From positions 1 to 41,868 of the forward strand of contig JACRLJ010000072.1 in assembly GCA_016215105.1 (NCBI GenBank): a stretch of DNA of 41,868 nt. Reading direction: 5' to 3'. The stretch comes from Candidatus Hydrogenedentota bacterium (GTDB taxonomy: Bacteria; Hydrogenedentota; Hydrogenedentia; Hydrogenedentales; SLHB01). A model generated the notes under the pieces. It saw only the letters and a list, made by a program, of their open reading frames with translations, was not told the origin of the DNA and did not search any database. The position numbers were made by a program, and so were the translations under genes. Each line of letters starts with the position of its first letter. Within the stretch, counting starts at the first letter, position 1. This document shows positions 34,119 to 41,868 of this stretch, piece after piece.

Positions 34119-35108
34119 TCAGCGGAGAAACTGGTCTGCGTCAGCCGTTACCGCTTGAAGCATTCGGCTCAAATTCTCGAGTTCCTTTATGTACTTGAGC
34201 CTGCGCAGCGGAACAAGCTTCAGGAATTGCCCGACGTACTTGAGGTGCGGCACGAGGAACTCGCTCTGATAGGTTTGCACCCCGTAGGTGTTCGCCAACG
34301 CGGTCATGATGGCGTCCGCGCCCGTGCAGGGCTCGATGACAACGCCCTCGTCCGGACCCGACGGCTCCAGGATGTAGGCTACTCTCAATGGCTGCGCGGC
34401 GCGCGAGAAGTTTCCCCAGCCGTCGTCTCCGATAGCGAGCCGGTACTTGGCTACGCCCTCCGTATTTCCGGTGTCGAGCCGCGGCAAGTAGGTGAGTTTG
34501 CCCGCCGCATCCGGCCGCACGCGAATACGCGGGTCTCCGGGGTGGACCCATGCCTGCCCATCCGCCAGCGTAGCTACAAACATCCCATCGGTCAGCAGTT
34601 CCCAGCCATCGGCCACGTAACTGGCCGCCAGGGTGGACTTCCCGGCGCCGTTGTTTCCGATAAAGGCCATGGCGGACCCGTTGCGGGTCACGCAACTCCC
34701 GTGCAGAGCGTATGCGCCCTGAATGAGCAGCGCCGTGGCAAGGATGGGCCCCACGAGAATGTCGCGGATAAACTGCGGCAGCTCGTTATTCTCCATGTAT
34801 ACGACGATGGTTGAACCCGCGGGGCCAATTAGAAAGTCCGCGAACCCTTCGAAACGAATAAGATAGCCGTCAGCGCCCTTCAAATACTGCATCCGCACTT
34901 CGCGGTCCAGGGGCACAACATCGTCCGGCCGCCAAGGGCTAAAGGTGGATTTGTCGCCGCGCCAGAAATGATTGGTCCGCGATGCGGAAACAGCGAACGA
35001 ATACGAATTGGGATCCACGCACGGCGCCAAGTCTGGTATGACGAAACTGCTGTCGATGACGCAGCCGTGAAGCGCGTACCGTAGCGTGGACTGTTCTGCC
35101 TGGGACAT
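34119..35108 (-). CDS. HPr-kinase-like protein of the RiPP locus
   Basis: A 329-residue protein of the HprK-like family found in lasso-peptide clusters. The P-loop is GNNGAGKST (151-159), preceded by the conserved YALHGSCV (His136) and followed by WELLTDGMF (Asp174) in the place of the HPr kinase acidic site. The N-terminal 120 residues are beta-rich and typical of this subfamily. Relatives phosphorylate a Ser in the precursor peptide, as in paeninodin; in paeninodin it is the C-terminal one. Here all four precursors keep a Ser-Leu in the core, a natural target (inference). It is the first gene of the minus-strand enzyme set, 203 bases before B1, and is divergent from the methyltransferase-like gene. 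Confidence 0.8.
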   Translation of the reverse strand: MSQAEQSTLRYALHGCVIDSSFVIPDLAPCVDPNSYSFAVSASRTNHFWRGDKSTFSPWRPDDVVPLDREVRMQYLKGADGYLIRFEGFADFLIGPAGSTIVVYMENNELPQFIRDILVGPILATALLIQGAYALHGSCVTRNGSAMAFIGNNGAGKSTLAASYVADGWELLTDGMFVATLADGQAWVHPGDPRIRVRPDAAGKLTYLPRLDTGNTEGVAKYRLAIGDDGWGNFSRAAQPLRVAYILEPSGPDEGVVIEPCTGADAIMTALANTYGVQTYQSEFLVPHLKYVGQFLKLVPLRRLKYIKELENLSRMLQAVTADADQFLR

Positions 35109-35219
35109 GTACTAGAGCCTACCTTGAGGTGGTAGCCTGTGTCCAATCTCGAGGAACCGTGGTGGCCGCGTGCGGTGCGCCGAAGTGTGACCGCAAAGCG
35201 AGACGCCGGCCTTGGTCCG

Positions 35220-35248
35220 TTGACGGCGCAGTCCGGCGCTTCTACAAT
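35220..35248 (+). promoter_or_regulatory. Sigma-70-type promoter for the methyltransferase-like gene
   Basis: TTGACG and TACAAT are separated by 17 bases (five of six matches each), about 80 bases before the ATG at 35326. Confidence 0.55.
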
Positions 35249-35325
35249 TGCCGAAAACCGACTCACGCCAGGCGGCGGCCATCTCCCATGAGACTCGCCG
35301 ACCCGCCGGTACAGAAGGGACATAA

Positions 35326-36207
35326 ATGGCGACCCGGATTCACGGAGGTTTGCGGACACCGCTTTGGGACGCCGCGCGCATAACCCAGCACATCGCCAAG
35401 GGCGCGATCTATCAAACGCTCGACGAAACCGCGCGCGAAGAGCTGGCAAGCATCGATGACCTTAACGCGAAGGTCGTGGTGGCGTTGACCGATCCTAAGC
35501 CGCTCGACATCTGCATGCCGGTTTTAGACGCCGTGCTGGCGGCGCAGTACTACGAGGTCCTCGAGGCGCTGCGCCCGCCGCGCGAACTAGCGGTCTACGA
35601 ACCGTGCGTGGGCGCGTCGTGTCCGGTGATTCGCGCCGTCGAAGCGTACAGTGGCGGGAAGGGAAGTCACCTTACGATCAATCTCAATCGGAAACTACGC
35701 GAACAACTACAGCGGAAGATCGCGCCCATCGCCATGCCGATCCGAATCATCGAGGACAACGCGCAAACAGCGCTGCGCCACCTTTCGCCGGGTAGTTTCG
35801 ATGTCGCGTGTTTTCACCATGCGGTGAACGACATCCTGCAAACGGCGGTCTCCGAACCGCGCGGGATGGACACGACGGCGGTTGACTGGTTTCCCAACGA
35901 GCGGCAGATGATCGAGTGGCTGGCGGAAGACGCGGTGGCTGGCCGTCTCGAACAACGCGGGAAGCCTGAGTTGATGCAGATCATCGGCGACGCAGTCCGG
36001 CTCGTGCGGCCGGGAGGCTACCTCGTCTTAGACCATTTCAATTGGTGTAGATTCATTGGAGTAGACTGGTTTCCGTGGGACCTCTTCTACAACCTGATTC
36101 CCATGACGCGGCAATGGATCGCGGAAGGCGATCTGCCTCTGACGGAAATTCCTCTGGAAGGCGCCGACCCGCAGTGGTGGCTCGCTCTTCAGGTGGGAAG
36201 AACTTAA
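35326..36207 (+). CDS. SAM-dependent methyltransferase-like protein
   Basis: A 293-residue protein with a good ribosome binding site (AGAAGGGA) before the ATG. The middle looks like a class I methyltransferase: LAVYEPCVGASCPVIRAVEAY as strand 1 and glycine loop, IRIIEDNA as a later acidic strand, SFDVACFHHAVNDIL at the position of motif IV, and LVRPGGYLVLDHFNW as the typical motif after it. Motif I is not canonical, so substrate and even activity are open. It is divergent from the HprK-like gene across 217 bases and ends 37 bases before the DUF4838 gene. It could be a tailoring enzyme for the peptide or be unrelated. Confidence 0.5.
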   Translation: MATRIHGGLRTPLWDAARITQHIAKGAIYQTLDETAREELASIDDLNAKVVVALTDPKPLDICMPVLDAVLAAQYYEVLEALRPPRELAVYEPCVGASCPVIRAVEAYSGGKGSHLTINLNRKLREQLQRKIAPIAMPIRIIEDNAQTALRHLSPGSFDVACFHHAVNDILQTAVSEPRGMDTTAVDWFPNERQMIEWLAEDAVAGRLEQRGKPELMQIIGDAVRLVRPGGYLVLDHFNWCRFIGVDWFPWDLFYNLIPMTRQWIAEGDLPLTEIPLEGADPQWWLALQVGRT

Positions 36208-36244
36208 TTCATGTTACTCCGCGAGCCGCGGATAGGGAGCGCTA

Positions 36245-38752
36245 ATGGACGCTACAATGACGGGAAATTCACGGAGAACTCCTAGCGCGTGGCGCCATGG
36301 TTCGCTGGTCCTCGCGCTTGTTCTGGTTGCCGGCGCCGTAGTGTCGCCGTTCGCTGCCGGGGCAGGACCTGTCGAGCGAATCGTCATTGATGATCCCGCG
36401 CCGGCGACCGTTTCGTTCGCGGCGAACGAACTGCAGAAGTACTTCCAGCAACTCGGCGGGGTTCGCCTTCCGATCGACAAAGCCAGTGCCGCGAAAAGCG
36501 CCAACGCCATACGCCTTCGCGTGGCGCCTGACGAAACCGGCCCGAAACGGAACGCCGACGGTTTCCGGCTAAAGACGCAGGACGCAACGTTGTACGTCGA
36601 AGGGGAGTCCGGTTGCGCCGTCTTGATGGGTGTGTACGACTTGCTGGAGCGGATGGGGTGCCGCTGGTTGGGGCCGGGTCTGGACTTCGTGCCAACGGCG
36701 CAGTCCCTGGAACTCCCATCTCTGGACGTTACTGAAGCGCCCGCGCTGCGTTGGCGCGGTCTGGAACTCATCAGCGGAAGCACGCCGGCCATCGTGGATT
36801 GGATGGTGAAGTCCAAGCTCAACGTGGCGTGGCCGGAGACGTATATTCCCAACACGGACCTCACAGCGTCCGAGAAAAGCATGCAGCATGCCGCCGTGCC
36901 GGACATGATAGCGCGGGGTATGACGGTATTCTGGGGAGGTCACATTCTTCCCGTTCTTATGCCCGCAACGAAGTACGCGGACCATCCCGAATACTTCGCG
37001 TCGATTAAAGGCAAACGTCTCAACCCGGACGTCAGCGCGCAGGACCGTAACCAACTTTGCGTGAGCAATGCGGAGACGCTGCGCGTACTCACGGAAAACA
37101 CCGTTACCTTTCTGCGCAACCACACGTGGATCGACGTGTTGTTCTTGTGGGCAGGCGACACGACGGAGTGGTGCTCATGCGACGCGTGTCGCGCGATGTT
37201 GCCGGCGCCGGACAAGACGTCCGCGTTTGGCGGGCTTGACCGGGCGGCGTTGTACACGCGTATGGTCAAAGCCGTATCCGAAGGTGTGGCGAAGGCGCTA
37301 CCAGGACGGCGCATCGCATTCAATCACTACTACAACCTCGAGGAACTTCCGCGCGACGCCAGCGGGAAGGCCGATACCAGCGTTCTGCCGGGGCGCGGAG
37401 TCCTTTCGGCGGTGGACGACTATCACCAGTGCGACCGGCATCCGTTTACAGACGCGACGTGTCCCAGCGGAAAACGCATTGAGCCAATTGCCGCGATGTG
37501 GGGGCCGCTGTACGACGATTCCGTATCGTGGAGCTACTACTTTGCGTGGAACTTCACCAAAGGATTGCCTGTATCCGAGGTGTCGAAGATCTTCGAAGAT
37601 TCTCGATTCGTGCGCCGACTCGGCGTGAATGGCGTCGTTGACAACGTGTCGCTCGAACCGGGCAGTTTGCATTGGCTCAACAACCTGCCGAACTTCTACG
37701 CCTACGCGAAAGCCGCGTGGAATCCCGACCGGCCGCCGGATGAGGTGTTGAGTGACTTCGTGACCCATTGGTACGGGCCGAGCGCGAAACCCATGCTCGA
37801 GGTGTGGCGCGGACTCGAGACGGCGACTCGAAAGTACGGACTGGACCCGGAGTACATGCCCAGCGACCAGGCGCTTGCGGCGCCCGCGGTTGTGCATGGA
37901 CGAATGGTGGACGCTCCGCTTCCTCCCAACAGCGGGCCCGGCGCCGACATTCGTTTGCTCATTCCGAACGAGACCGTAGCGCGGCGATTGCTGGCGCTAC
38001 TCGACGAGGCCCAGTCGCTGGCCGGGGAGCGCGCTCCGTACGCGATTCGCGTCAAAGCGGTGAGCGCTTTAGTGCGCGCATGGGATACCGAAGCAGATTC
38101 TCCTGCGGTGTTCGGGTTCCTCAACAACGGCGCGCAGTTCCGGGAAGCGCTCTACGAGCGAGTCGAATCCAACACGGTCTGCACGCTGATTGGCGGCAAC
38201 AACCGCGGGGACGCGTTCCGGGTGGCGCCGGTAGACGCTGAGCAGCTTGCCGTTCCGGGTGATTTCGTGGAGTCGCGCGTGTCCATTCGGGTGGGAACCG
38301 GGGAAACGGGATCGCCGTTGTACCGGGCTGGTCCGGGGCTCTATCAGGCGGATAATGCGAAGTCGGTTTGCGGCGCCCAGAACACCCATACGGCAACGTT
38401 CTTTATCAGCAATCTCGACAGCCATACGTCTGGACCGCGCCGCGTGATTGTGATGGCGCACGATGGGGCGTATAGCACGGACCTGAAGTCGTCGGTGGAT
38501 AACGCCTGGGAGTACGGCCGGGAAGTTACCCTGCGGATTCGCTATGTGCGCGGCGACGCCTCGGGTCACACGTACGAATATGCGTACGACGCCGGAAGTG
38601 GGTGGACCGTGGTGACGACCACGACAACGGCCACAAAGATGCCTATCGTTTCGTCGGCGACGTCCTTTTCTTTTCTGGAACCGTCGGCCGTCAAGTATCC
38701 CATCGTGAACTGGGCGCGTGTTTCCGATCCGACGCGGGGCCACAGCGAGTGA
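36245..38752 (+). CDS. Secreted DUF4838 protein with alpha-glucuronidase-like N-terminal domain
   Basis: An 835-residue exported protein. The N-terminus has basic residues followed by a hydrophobic stretch (LVLALVLVAGAVVSPFAAGAG), a signal peptide. Residues about 45-160 resemble the N-terminal domain of GH67 alpha-glucuronidases (FAANELQKYFQQLGG, VYDLLERMGCRWLGPG). Residues about 200-480 are DUF4838 (NQLCVSNAE, FLWAGDTTEWCSCDACR, FNHYYNLEELPR). The C-terminal 180 residues are beta-rich and may be a carbohydrate-binding domain. Such proteins abound in polysaccharide-degrading Planctomycetota and relatives; a role in glycan breakdown is inferred. The start ATG is preceded by AGGGAG. Confidence 0.8.
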   Translation: MDATMTGNSRRTPSAWRHGSLVLALVLVAGAVVSPFAAGAGPVERIVIDDPAPATVSFAANELQKYFQQLGGVRLPIDKASAAKSANAIRLRVAPDETGPKRNADGFRLKTQDATLYVEGESGCAVLMGVYDLLERMGCRWLGPGLDFVPTAQSLELPSLDVTEAPALRWRGLELISGSTPAIVDWMVKSKLNVAWPETYIPNTDLTASEKSMQHAAVPDMIARGMTVFWGGHILPVLMPATKYADHPEYFASIKGKRLNPDVSAQDRNQLCVSNAETLRVLTENTVTFLRNHTWIDVLFLWAGDTTEWCSCDACRAMLPAPDKTSAFGGLDRAALYTRMVKAVSEGVAKALPGRRIAFNHYYNLEELPRDASGKADTSVLPGRGVLSAVDDYHQCDRHPFTDATCPSGKRIEPIAAMWGPLYDDSVSWSYYFAWNFTKGLPVSEVSKIFEDSRFVRRLGVNGVVDNVSLEPGSLHWLNNLPNFYAYAKAAWNPDRPPDEVLSDFVTHWYGPSAKPMLEVWRGLETATRKYGLDPEYMPSDQALAAPAVVHGRMVDAPLPPNSGPGADIRLLIPNETVARRLLALLDEAQSLAGERAPYAIRVKAVSALVRAWDTEADSPAVFGFLNNGAQFREALYERVESNTVCTLIGGNNRGDAFRVAPVDAEQLAVPGDFVESRVSIRVGTGETGSPLYRAGPGLYQADNAKSVCGAQNTHTATFFISNLDSHTSGPRRVIVMAHDGAYSTDLKSSVDNAWEYGREVTLRIRYVRGDASGHTYEYAYDAGSGWTVVTTTTTATKMPIVSSATSFSFLEPSAVKYPIVNWARVSDPTRGHSE

Positions 38753-38754
38753 AT

Positions 38755-39501
38755 CTACGAGGGCTGAGTATCCGCTTCCGTAATGTGATCGAGCAGCGCC
38801 TGGGCGTGGTGTGTGCCGACGAGGGCAACGCGATAGCCTCCGATGTCACGGGTTGAGATAATCGCGCTGCGCGGCGCGGTGTCCTTGTTCATGAGTTCCG
38901 CGGCCGGGCTGCCCTTCTTGGCTAGCGCGATCTTGAGCGGCTGGCCGCAGCACTCGTAGTAGAGCTCGTACACCGGTTCCTTTCCGAACCGGGCTTCACG
39001 CAGGCCAAGAATTCGGGTGTTCTCATGTCCCGTCAAGGCGCCACCCGGGAACGGCATCAGGCGCACGTTTACCCCGTGACTCTGCAAGAAGCGCTGCTCG
39101 GCTTCCATATTCGTATCGGCCACCGCGAGATCCTTGGGCGGGGCAGATTCCAGGGCGAGAAACGATGGGGCGCTGGCGACTCGGGGGACCACAAGGCCGG
39201 CCACGATCATGGCCAACGCCGCCGCCATGGCAATTGCAGCGGGAAGCCACCGGCGCACAAGCAGGGATTTCGGACGCGGCGCTGTATCGACGCGGGCCAG
39301 GGTCCGGCGCCAAAGCTCGCCGGGGCACGCCGCATCTTTGCCCAGGACATCCGCCAGCGAGGACTCGAACCGCATCTCAGCGGCAAGCTGTTCGCGCTGC
39401 TGCTGCGTCAGCGATTGGTCGAAGCGGGCAGCCTCGGAGGCGGACAACTGTCCGTCGAGGTAGGCCGACCAGAGTTTTTCGCGTTCATCGTTATTCATCA
39501 T
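38755..39501 (-). CDS. Membrane anti-sigma factor
   Basis: A 248-residue protein with an N-terminal zinc-finger-less anti-sigma-like helix domain (EREKLWSAYLDGQLSASEAARF), one transmembrane segment at about residues 90-108 (LPAAIAMAAALAMIVAGLVV) and a periplasmic C-terminal domain. The ATG overlaps the stop of the sigma factor gene (ATGA), the usual arrangement for a sigma/anti-sigma pair. It would hold the ECF sigma factor inactive at the membrane until a signal arrives. It ends two bases before the DUF4838 stop on the opposite strand. Confidence 0.8.
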   Translation of the reverse strand: MMNNDEREKLWSAYLDGQLSASEAARFDQSLTQQQREQLAAEMRFESSLADVLGKDAACPGELWRRTLARVDTAPRPKSLLVRRWLPAAIAMAAALAMIVAGLVVPRVASAPSFLALESAPPKDLAVADTNMEAEQRFLQSHGVNVRLMPFPGGALTGHENTRILGLREARFGKEPVYELYYECCGQPLKIALAKKGSPAAELMNKDTAPRSAIISTRDIGGYRVALVGTHHAQALLDHITEADTQPS

Positions 39502-40097
39502 GCGCCACCATCCCCCGTGGATTCACGGTGTTCCTGCGGACGAGGGACCAGTCTCGGCAGGGTCCGGAGAACGCCCGCACTGCGGGCATATTCGAGCAGT
39601 TCCTTTCGCAACTTGGCGCGGCCTCGCGAGAGATGCGTCATGACTGTGCCCACGGGGATCTCCAGGATTCCCGCGATTTCCTGATACGAGAACTGTTCGA
39701 CCGCGCGCAACAGGAGGCACGAGCGTTCCGCCGTGGAGAGCCGCCGCAACGCCCGGTACACCTCGTCACCGCACTGGTCGAGAAACGGTTGCGGATCGCG
39801 CAGGATGTCCGAGTAGCCGGGCTGGTCTTCGATCGCCGCCAAGTCCGGCCCCGCTTCATCGAGCGAGTCAAAGGCGCGCCGGGTTTCGCGGTTTGCCACG
39901 TAGCACTTGTTCGTAAGGATCCGGTACATCCACGCGCGAAAGTTCGTCCCGGGTGTGTACTTGTGACGGTTCTCGTAGGCCGTGACCACGGCGGACGAGA
40001 ACACATCTTCGGCCACACCCGAGTCCCACACGTTTCGCAACACGTAGCGGAAGAACTCGTGCCGGTGTTTCTCTATCTGTACGAGGAATTCGTCCAT
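39498..40097 (-). CDS. ECF-type RNA polymerase sigma factor
   Basis: A 199-residue sigma-70 family protein. Region 2 is visible as GVAEDVFSSAVVTAYENRHKY and FRAWMYRILTNKCY, and region 4 as LSTAERSCLLLRAVEQFSYQ with EIAGILEIPVGTVMTHLSRG (helix-turn-helix). There is no region 3 or 1, as expected for ECF factors. Overlaps the anti-sigma gene by four bases. No target promoter could be identified in the window. Confidence 0.9.
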   Translation of the reverse strand: MDEFLVQIEKHRHEFFRYVLRNVWDSGVAEDVFSSAVVTAYENRHKYTPGTNFRAWMYRILTNKCYVANRETRRAFDSLDEAGPDLAAIEDQPGYSDILRDPQPFLDQCGDEVYRALRRLSTAERSCLLLRAVEQFSYQEIAGILEIPVGTVMTHLSRGRAKLRKELLEYARSAGVLRTLPRLVPRPQEHRESTGDGGA

Positions 40098-40368
40098 ACT
40101 TTCCTAGAGCGTCTAACAAAATCCGCGGCGATGGTCCACGGACGACAGGAACGCCGTCCCTCCCGCTCGCTCCAGCGGAGGTCTTGTCAGAATCTCTTAG
40201 TCTATTCGCACGAGACGCGCAACCATGTCACGCGTTCCCGGGGCCTTGCCCCGGCAGCAATAGTGTGGCCCTTTCGGGGCCGCAAAGCTACACGCCCGTA
40301 GCAAGGGAGCGGCAGTCAAGTGTCCGCGATTGGCCGCTAGCGGTTCAACGAGTTGACCCTAGAGGGAC

Positions 40369-40890
40369 TTAACGTGGCGCGACGGGTTTCTCGCCAAGAA
40401 GTTTCACGAGGGTCTTTTCCATTTCGTTATCTAGTGGGAATCCGTGCCAGGCCACCGCGCCGCTCTTGTCCACCAGGAAGGCGTGGGGAATGGTGTTGAT
40501 ACCGTTGGCGTCCATGTACTCCTCGTTGGTCTTGCCATCCTGGTCGACGGCCACGGCGTAGTTCATGCGGTCACCTTGAGCGCTGACGAAGGCTTTGACG
40601 TCATCGGTCTCTTCCGCGCTTACGCCAACCACGACGAGACCCTTGTCTTTGTACTTCTTCTGAAGCGCAGTCAGATGCGCCACACTTTCGCGGCAGGGCG
40701 GGCACCACGAGGCCCAGAATTCGACCAAGTAGACGTTCTTTCCGGCGCCGTCGGCGAGATTAATCGGACCATTCTTTACCCATTGAGCCACGTGCAACGG
40801 TTTTGCCGGCCCGACGGGTTTCGCGACGCTGTGCTGCGCAATCAGCACGGCCACCACAGCGACAAGCGCATACGACAGAATTCTTTTCAT
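40369..40890 (-). CDS. TlpA/ResA-like periplasmic thioredoxin
   Basis: A 173-residue exported thioredoxin-fold oxidoreductase. The start is the ATG at 40890, after AAGGAG at the right distance; the longer frame to 40980 adds no conserved sequence. A signal peptide (ILSYALVAVVAVLIAQHSVA) is followed by the active-site WASWCPPCRES (Cys63, Cys66), VVGVSAEETDDVKAF and the cis-proline motif INTIPHAFLVD. It would reduce disulfides in exported proteins, for example in cytochrome c maturation. The next gene on the strand, 117 bases upstream, is another exported Cys protein, a possible partner. Confidence 0.9.
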   Translation of the reverse strand: MKRILSYALVAVVAVLIAQHSVAKPVGPAKPLHVAQWVKNGPINLADGAGKNVYLVEFWASWCPPCRESVAHLTALQKKYKDKGLVVVGVSAEETDDVKAFVSAQGDRMNYAVAVDQDGKTNEEYMDANGINTIPHAFLVDKSGAVAWHGFPLDNEMEKTLVKLLGEKPVAPR

Positions 40891-41007
40891 TGGGTACTCC
40901 TTAAGGTGTCCGCGAACTTGACGCGGACTTGGATTGACTATCCAGTCCCTCATCGCGGCGCGGCGTTTCCGCGGCGCCACGACGAGGGAACGGGGCAGAA
41001 GGTTAGG

Positions 41008-41493
41008 TTAGTTCTTCTTCTTGGACATCGATTCTTTCATTTTTCCGTCCATAGGTTTTTCCATCTTTCCCATGTCTTTCATATCGACCTTAGTTACATC
41101 CAGCACGCGTTCATCCCTGAACACGGTCCCGGTGATGACGAGCGTTTTGCCGTGGCATTTGGCGTCGTTCGTTAGCTCCATGCCTTTGACGTTGTTCATG
41201 TAATGCACGGTCCAGCCGTTGAACTCCGGAAGGGGTTTTCCGTCCGGGGTAGCCGCTTTGGTGACCTTCAAGGCCATCATGTGCCCGCTCTTGGAACACT
41301 CGGCAGTGGCTCCTTCATTCATTAGGCTGCAACCGAGGCAGGTGTTCACGCCCTCGATCACGGCAGGCACGGCGTTTCCGGCGCCCGCCTTCATCGGCGC
41401 CGCGGGGGCGTTTTCGGCGGCGAACACGTTCGCGCTTAGACTCAGCGCGACGACAACGGCAAATGCGATCACAGCGAGTTTCGTAGTGCTCAT
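41008..41493 (-). CDS. Exported Cys/Met-rich hypothetical protein
   Basis: A 161-residue protein with a signal peptide (LAVIAFAVVVALSLSANVFA). The mature part has four cysteines (52 and 55 as CLGC, 66 and 113) plus His71, and a C-terminal tail very rich in Met and Lys (KMEKPMDGKMKESMSKKK). The segment CHGKTLVITGTVFRDERVLDV looks like an OB-type beta strand pair. Metal (copper or haem) binding is suggested by the Cys/Met content but I do not recognise the family. It is probably co-transcribed with the thioredoxin gene. Confidence 0.7.
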   Translation of the reverse strand: MSTTKLAVIAFAVVVALSLSANVFAAENAPAAPMKAGAGNAVPAVIEGVNTCLGCSLMNEGATAECSKSGHMMALKVTKAATPDGKPLPEFNGWTVHYMNNVKGMELTNDAKCHGKTLVITGTVFRDERVLDVTKVDMKDMGKMEKPMDGKMKESMSKKKN

Positions 41494-41688
41494 CGGTAAG
41501 TGCTCCTTGCATGTGGACGACCGGCCGAGAGACGGCGGTGCTCCGGGTTGTGTTTCGTGACGTTGCTTGGAATTGGTTTCGTTGGTACCGCGATGACACC
41601 ATCGGCCGCTGGTGTGTCATTCGTACTTAGTAATTCAGCGCGCGAGGGAATCCATGTCACGATTTTCCGCGCGGAGGGTGAGGGACAG

Positions 41689-41731
41689 ACCACCGAGTTT
41701 CGCACGAAACTGCCGTGCGAAACTCGGTGGT
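41689..41731. terminator. Perfect 17-bp hairpin downstream of msrA
   Basis: ACCACCGAGTTTCGCAC (41689-41705) and GTGCGAAACTCGGTGGT (41715-41731) are exact inverted copies around a 9-base loop. It lies 37 bases beyond the msrA stop on the minus strand. There is no T-run, so it may be a termination/mRNA-stability hairpin or a dispersed palindromic repeat. Confidence 0.5.
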
Positions 41732-41767
41732 GATTTCGCTAGAACTAACTCGATTCGTTCCTAATGG

Positions 41768-41868
41768 CTAGAAACGCTTGGTGTAGACGTGGCAGTAGGG
41801 CGTCCCGTGCTTCTTCTCGTAGTACTGTTGATGGTATTTCTCGGCAGGCCAGAACTTCGTGGCGAGAA
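41768..41868 (-). CDS. msrA: Peptide methionine sulfoxide reductase MsrA, C-terminal end
   Basis: The last 32 codons of a gene that continues past the right edge. The frame reads LATKFWPAEKYHQQYYEKK and HGTPYCHVYTKRF before a TAG. The FWPAE..HQ.YY pattern is the conserved C-terminal part of MsrA, which reduces methionine-S-sulfoxide using an N-terminal cysteine lying outside the window. The stretch also keeps a late Cys, as in MsrA proteins that use a resolving cysteine near the C-terminus. Confidence 0.75.
   Translation of the reverse strand, partial: LATKFWPAEKYHQQYYEKKHGTPYCHVYTKRF

Overview
This looks like about 42 kb of a GC-rich, Gram-negative, environmental bacterial genome. Sigma-54 type signals, ECF sigma/anti-sigma regulation, many sensor kinases and a secreted DUF4838 glycosidase-like protein fit a Planctomycetota- or Hydrogenedentota-like lineage. 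That placement is inference: the window has no rRNA or other phylogenetic marker.

Region 1 (1-16676) is a plus-strand defence island. It holds the end of a helicase with a C-terminal DUF3883 domain, an HD-domain phosphohydrolase with a YwgA-like partner, a HEPN RNase-like protein, a Mrr-like nuclease, a damaged DUF1156 DNA methyltransferase, a nuclease-NACHT-pentapeptide protein, a DUF499 ATPase, a DUF2971 protein and a DUF429-like protein. The first 90-100 bases of the methyltransferase gene occur three times. Each of the two upstream copies is a fragment followed directly by a cargo gene.

Region 2 (16677-26778) is a signalling cassette: membrane histidine kinase, receiver/kinase hybrid, degenerate-receiver nuclease fusion and NtrC-type activator, tightly packed or overlapping. 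A membrane patatin-like lipase follows. Upstream sits an exact match to the sigma-54 promoter consensus, with palindromes about 130 bp further up that suit activator binding. The region ends with a 46-bp tandem repeat and the 3' half of a tRNA-Val gene, which I read as the attachment-site scar of an integrated element.

Region 3 (26851-29721) is one large PAS-type hybrid histidine kinase on the minus strand, probably flanking chromosome.

Region 4 (29722-36207) is the most unusual part. It is a lasso-peptide-like RiPP locus with a PqqD-like recognition protein (B1), a transglutaminase-fold leader peptidase (B2), an HPr-kinase-like protein and a nucleotidyltransferase-like protein. Four tiny precursor genes, two per strand, carry the YxxPx[LV]xxxG leader motif. 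No asparagine-synthetase-like lasso cyclase is present, and two precursors have no suitable acidic ring residue. All four cores instead share a proline, a short hydrophobic run and Ser-Leu, which suggests a non-lasso, possibly Ser-modified product. One precursor has a structured leader RNA, which recurs in front of a decayed fifth precursor with a compensatory base-pair change.

Region 5 (36245-41868) is ordinary chromosome: a DUF4838 secreted protein, an ECF sigma/anti-sigma pair, a TlpA-like thioredoxin, a small Cys-rich exported protein and the C-terminus of MsrA.
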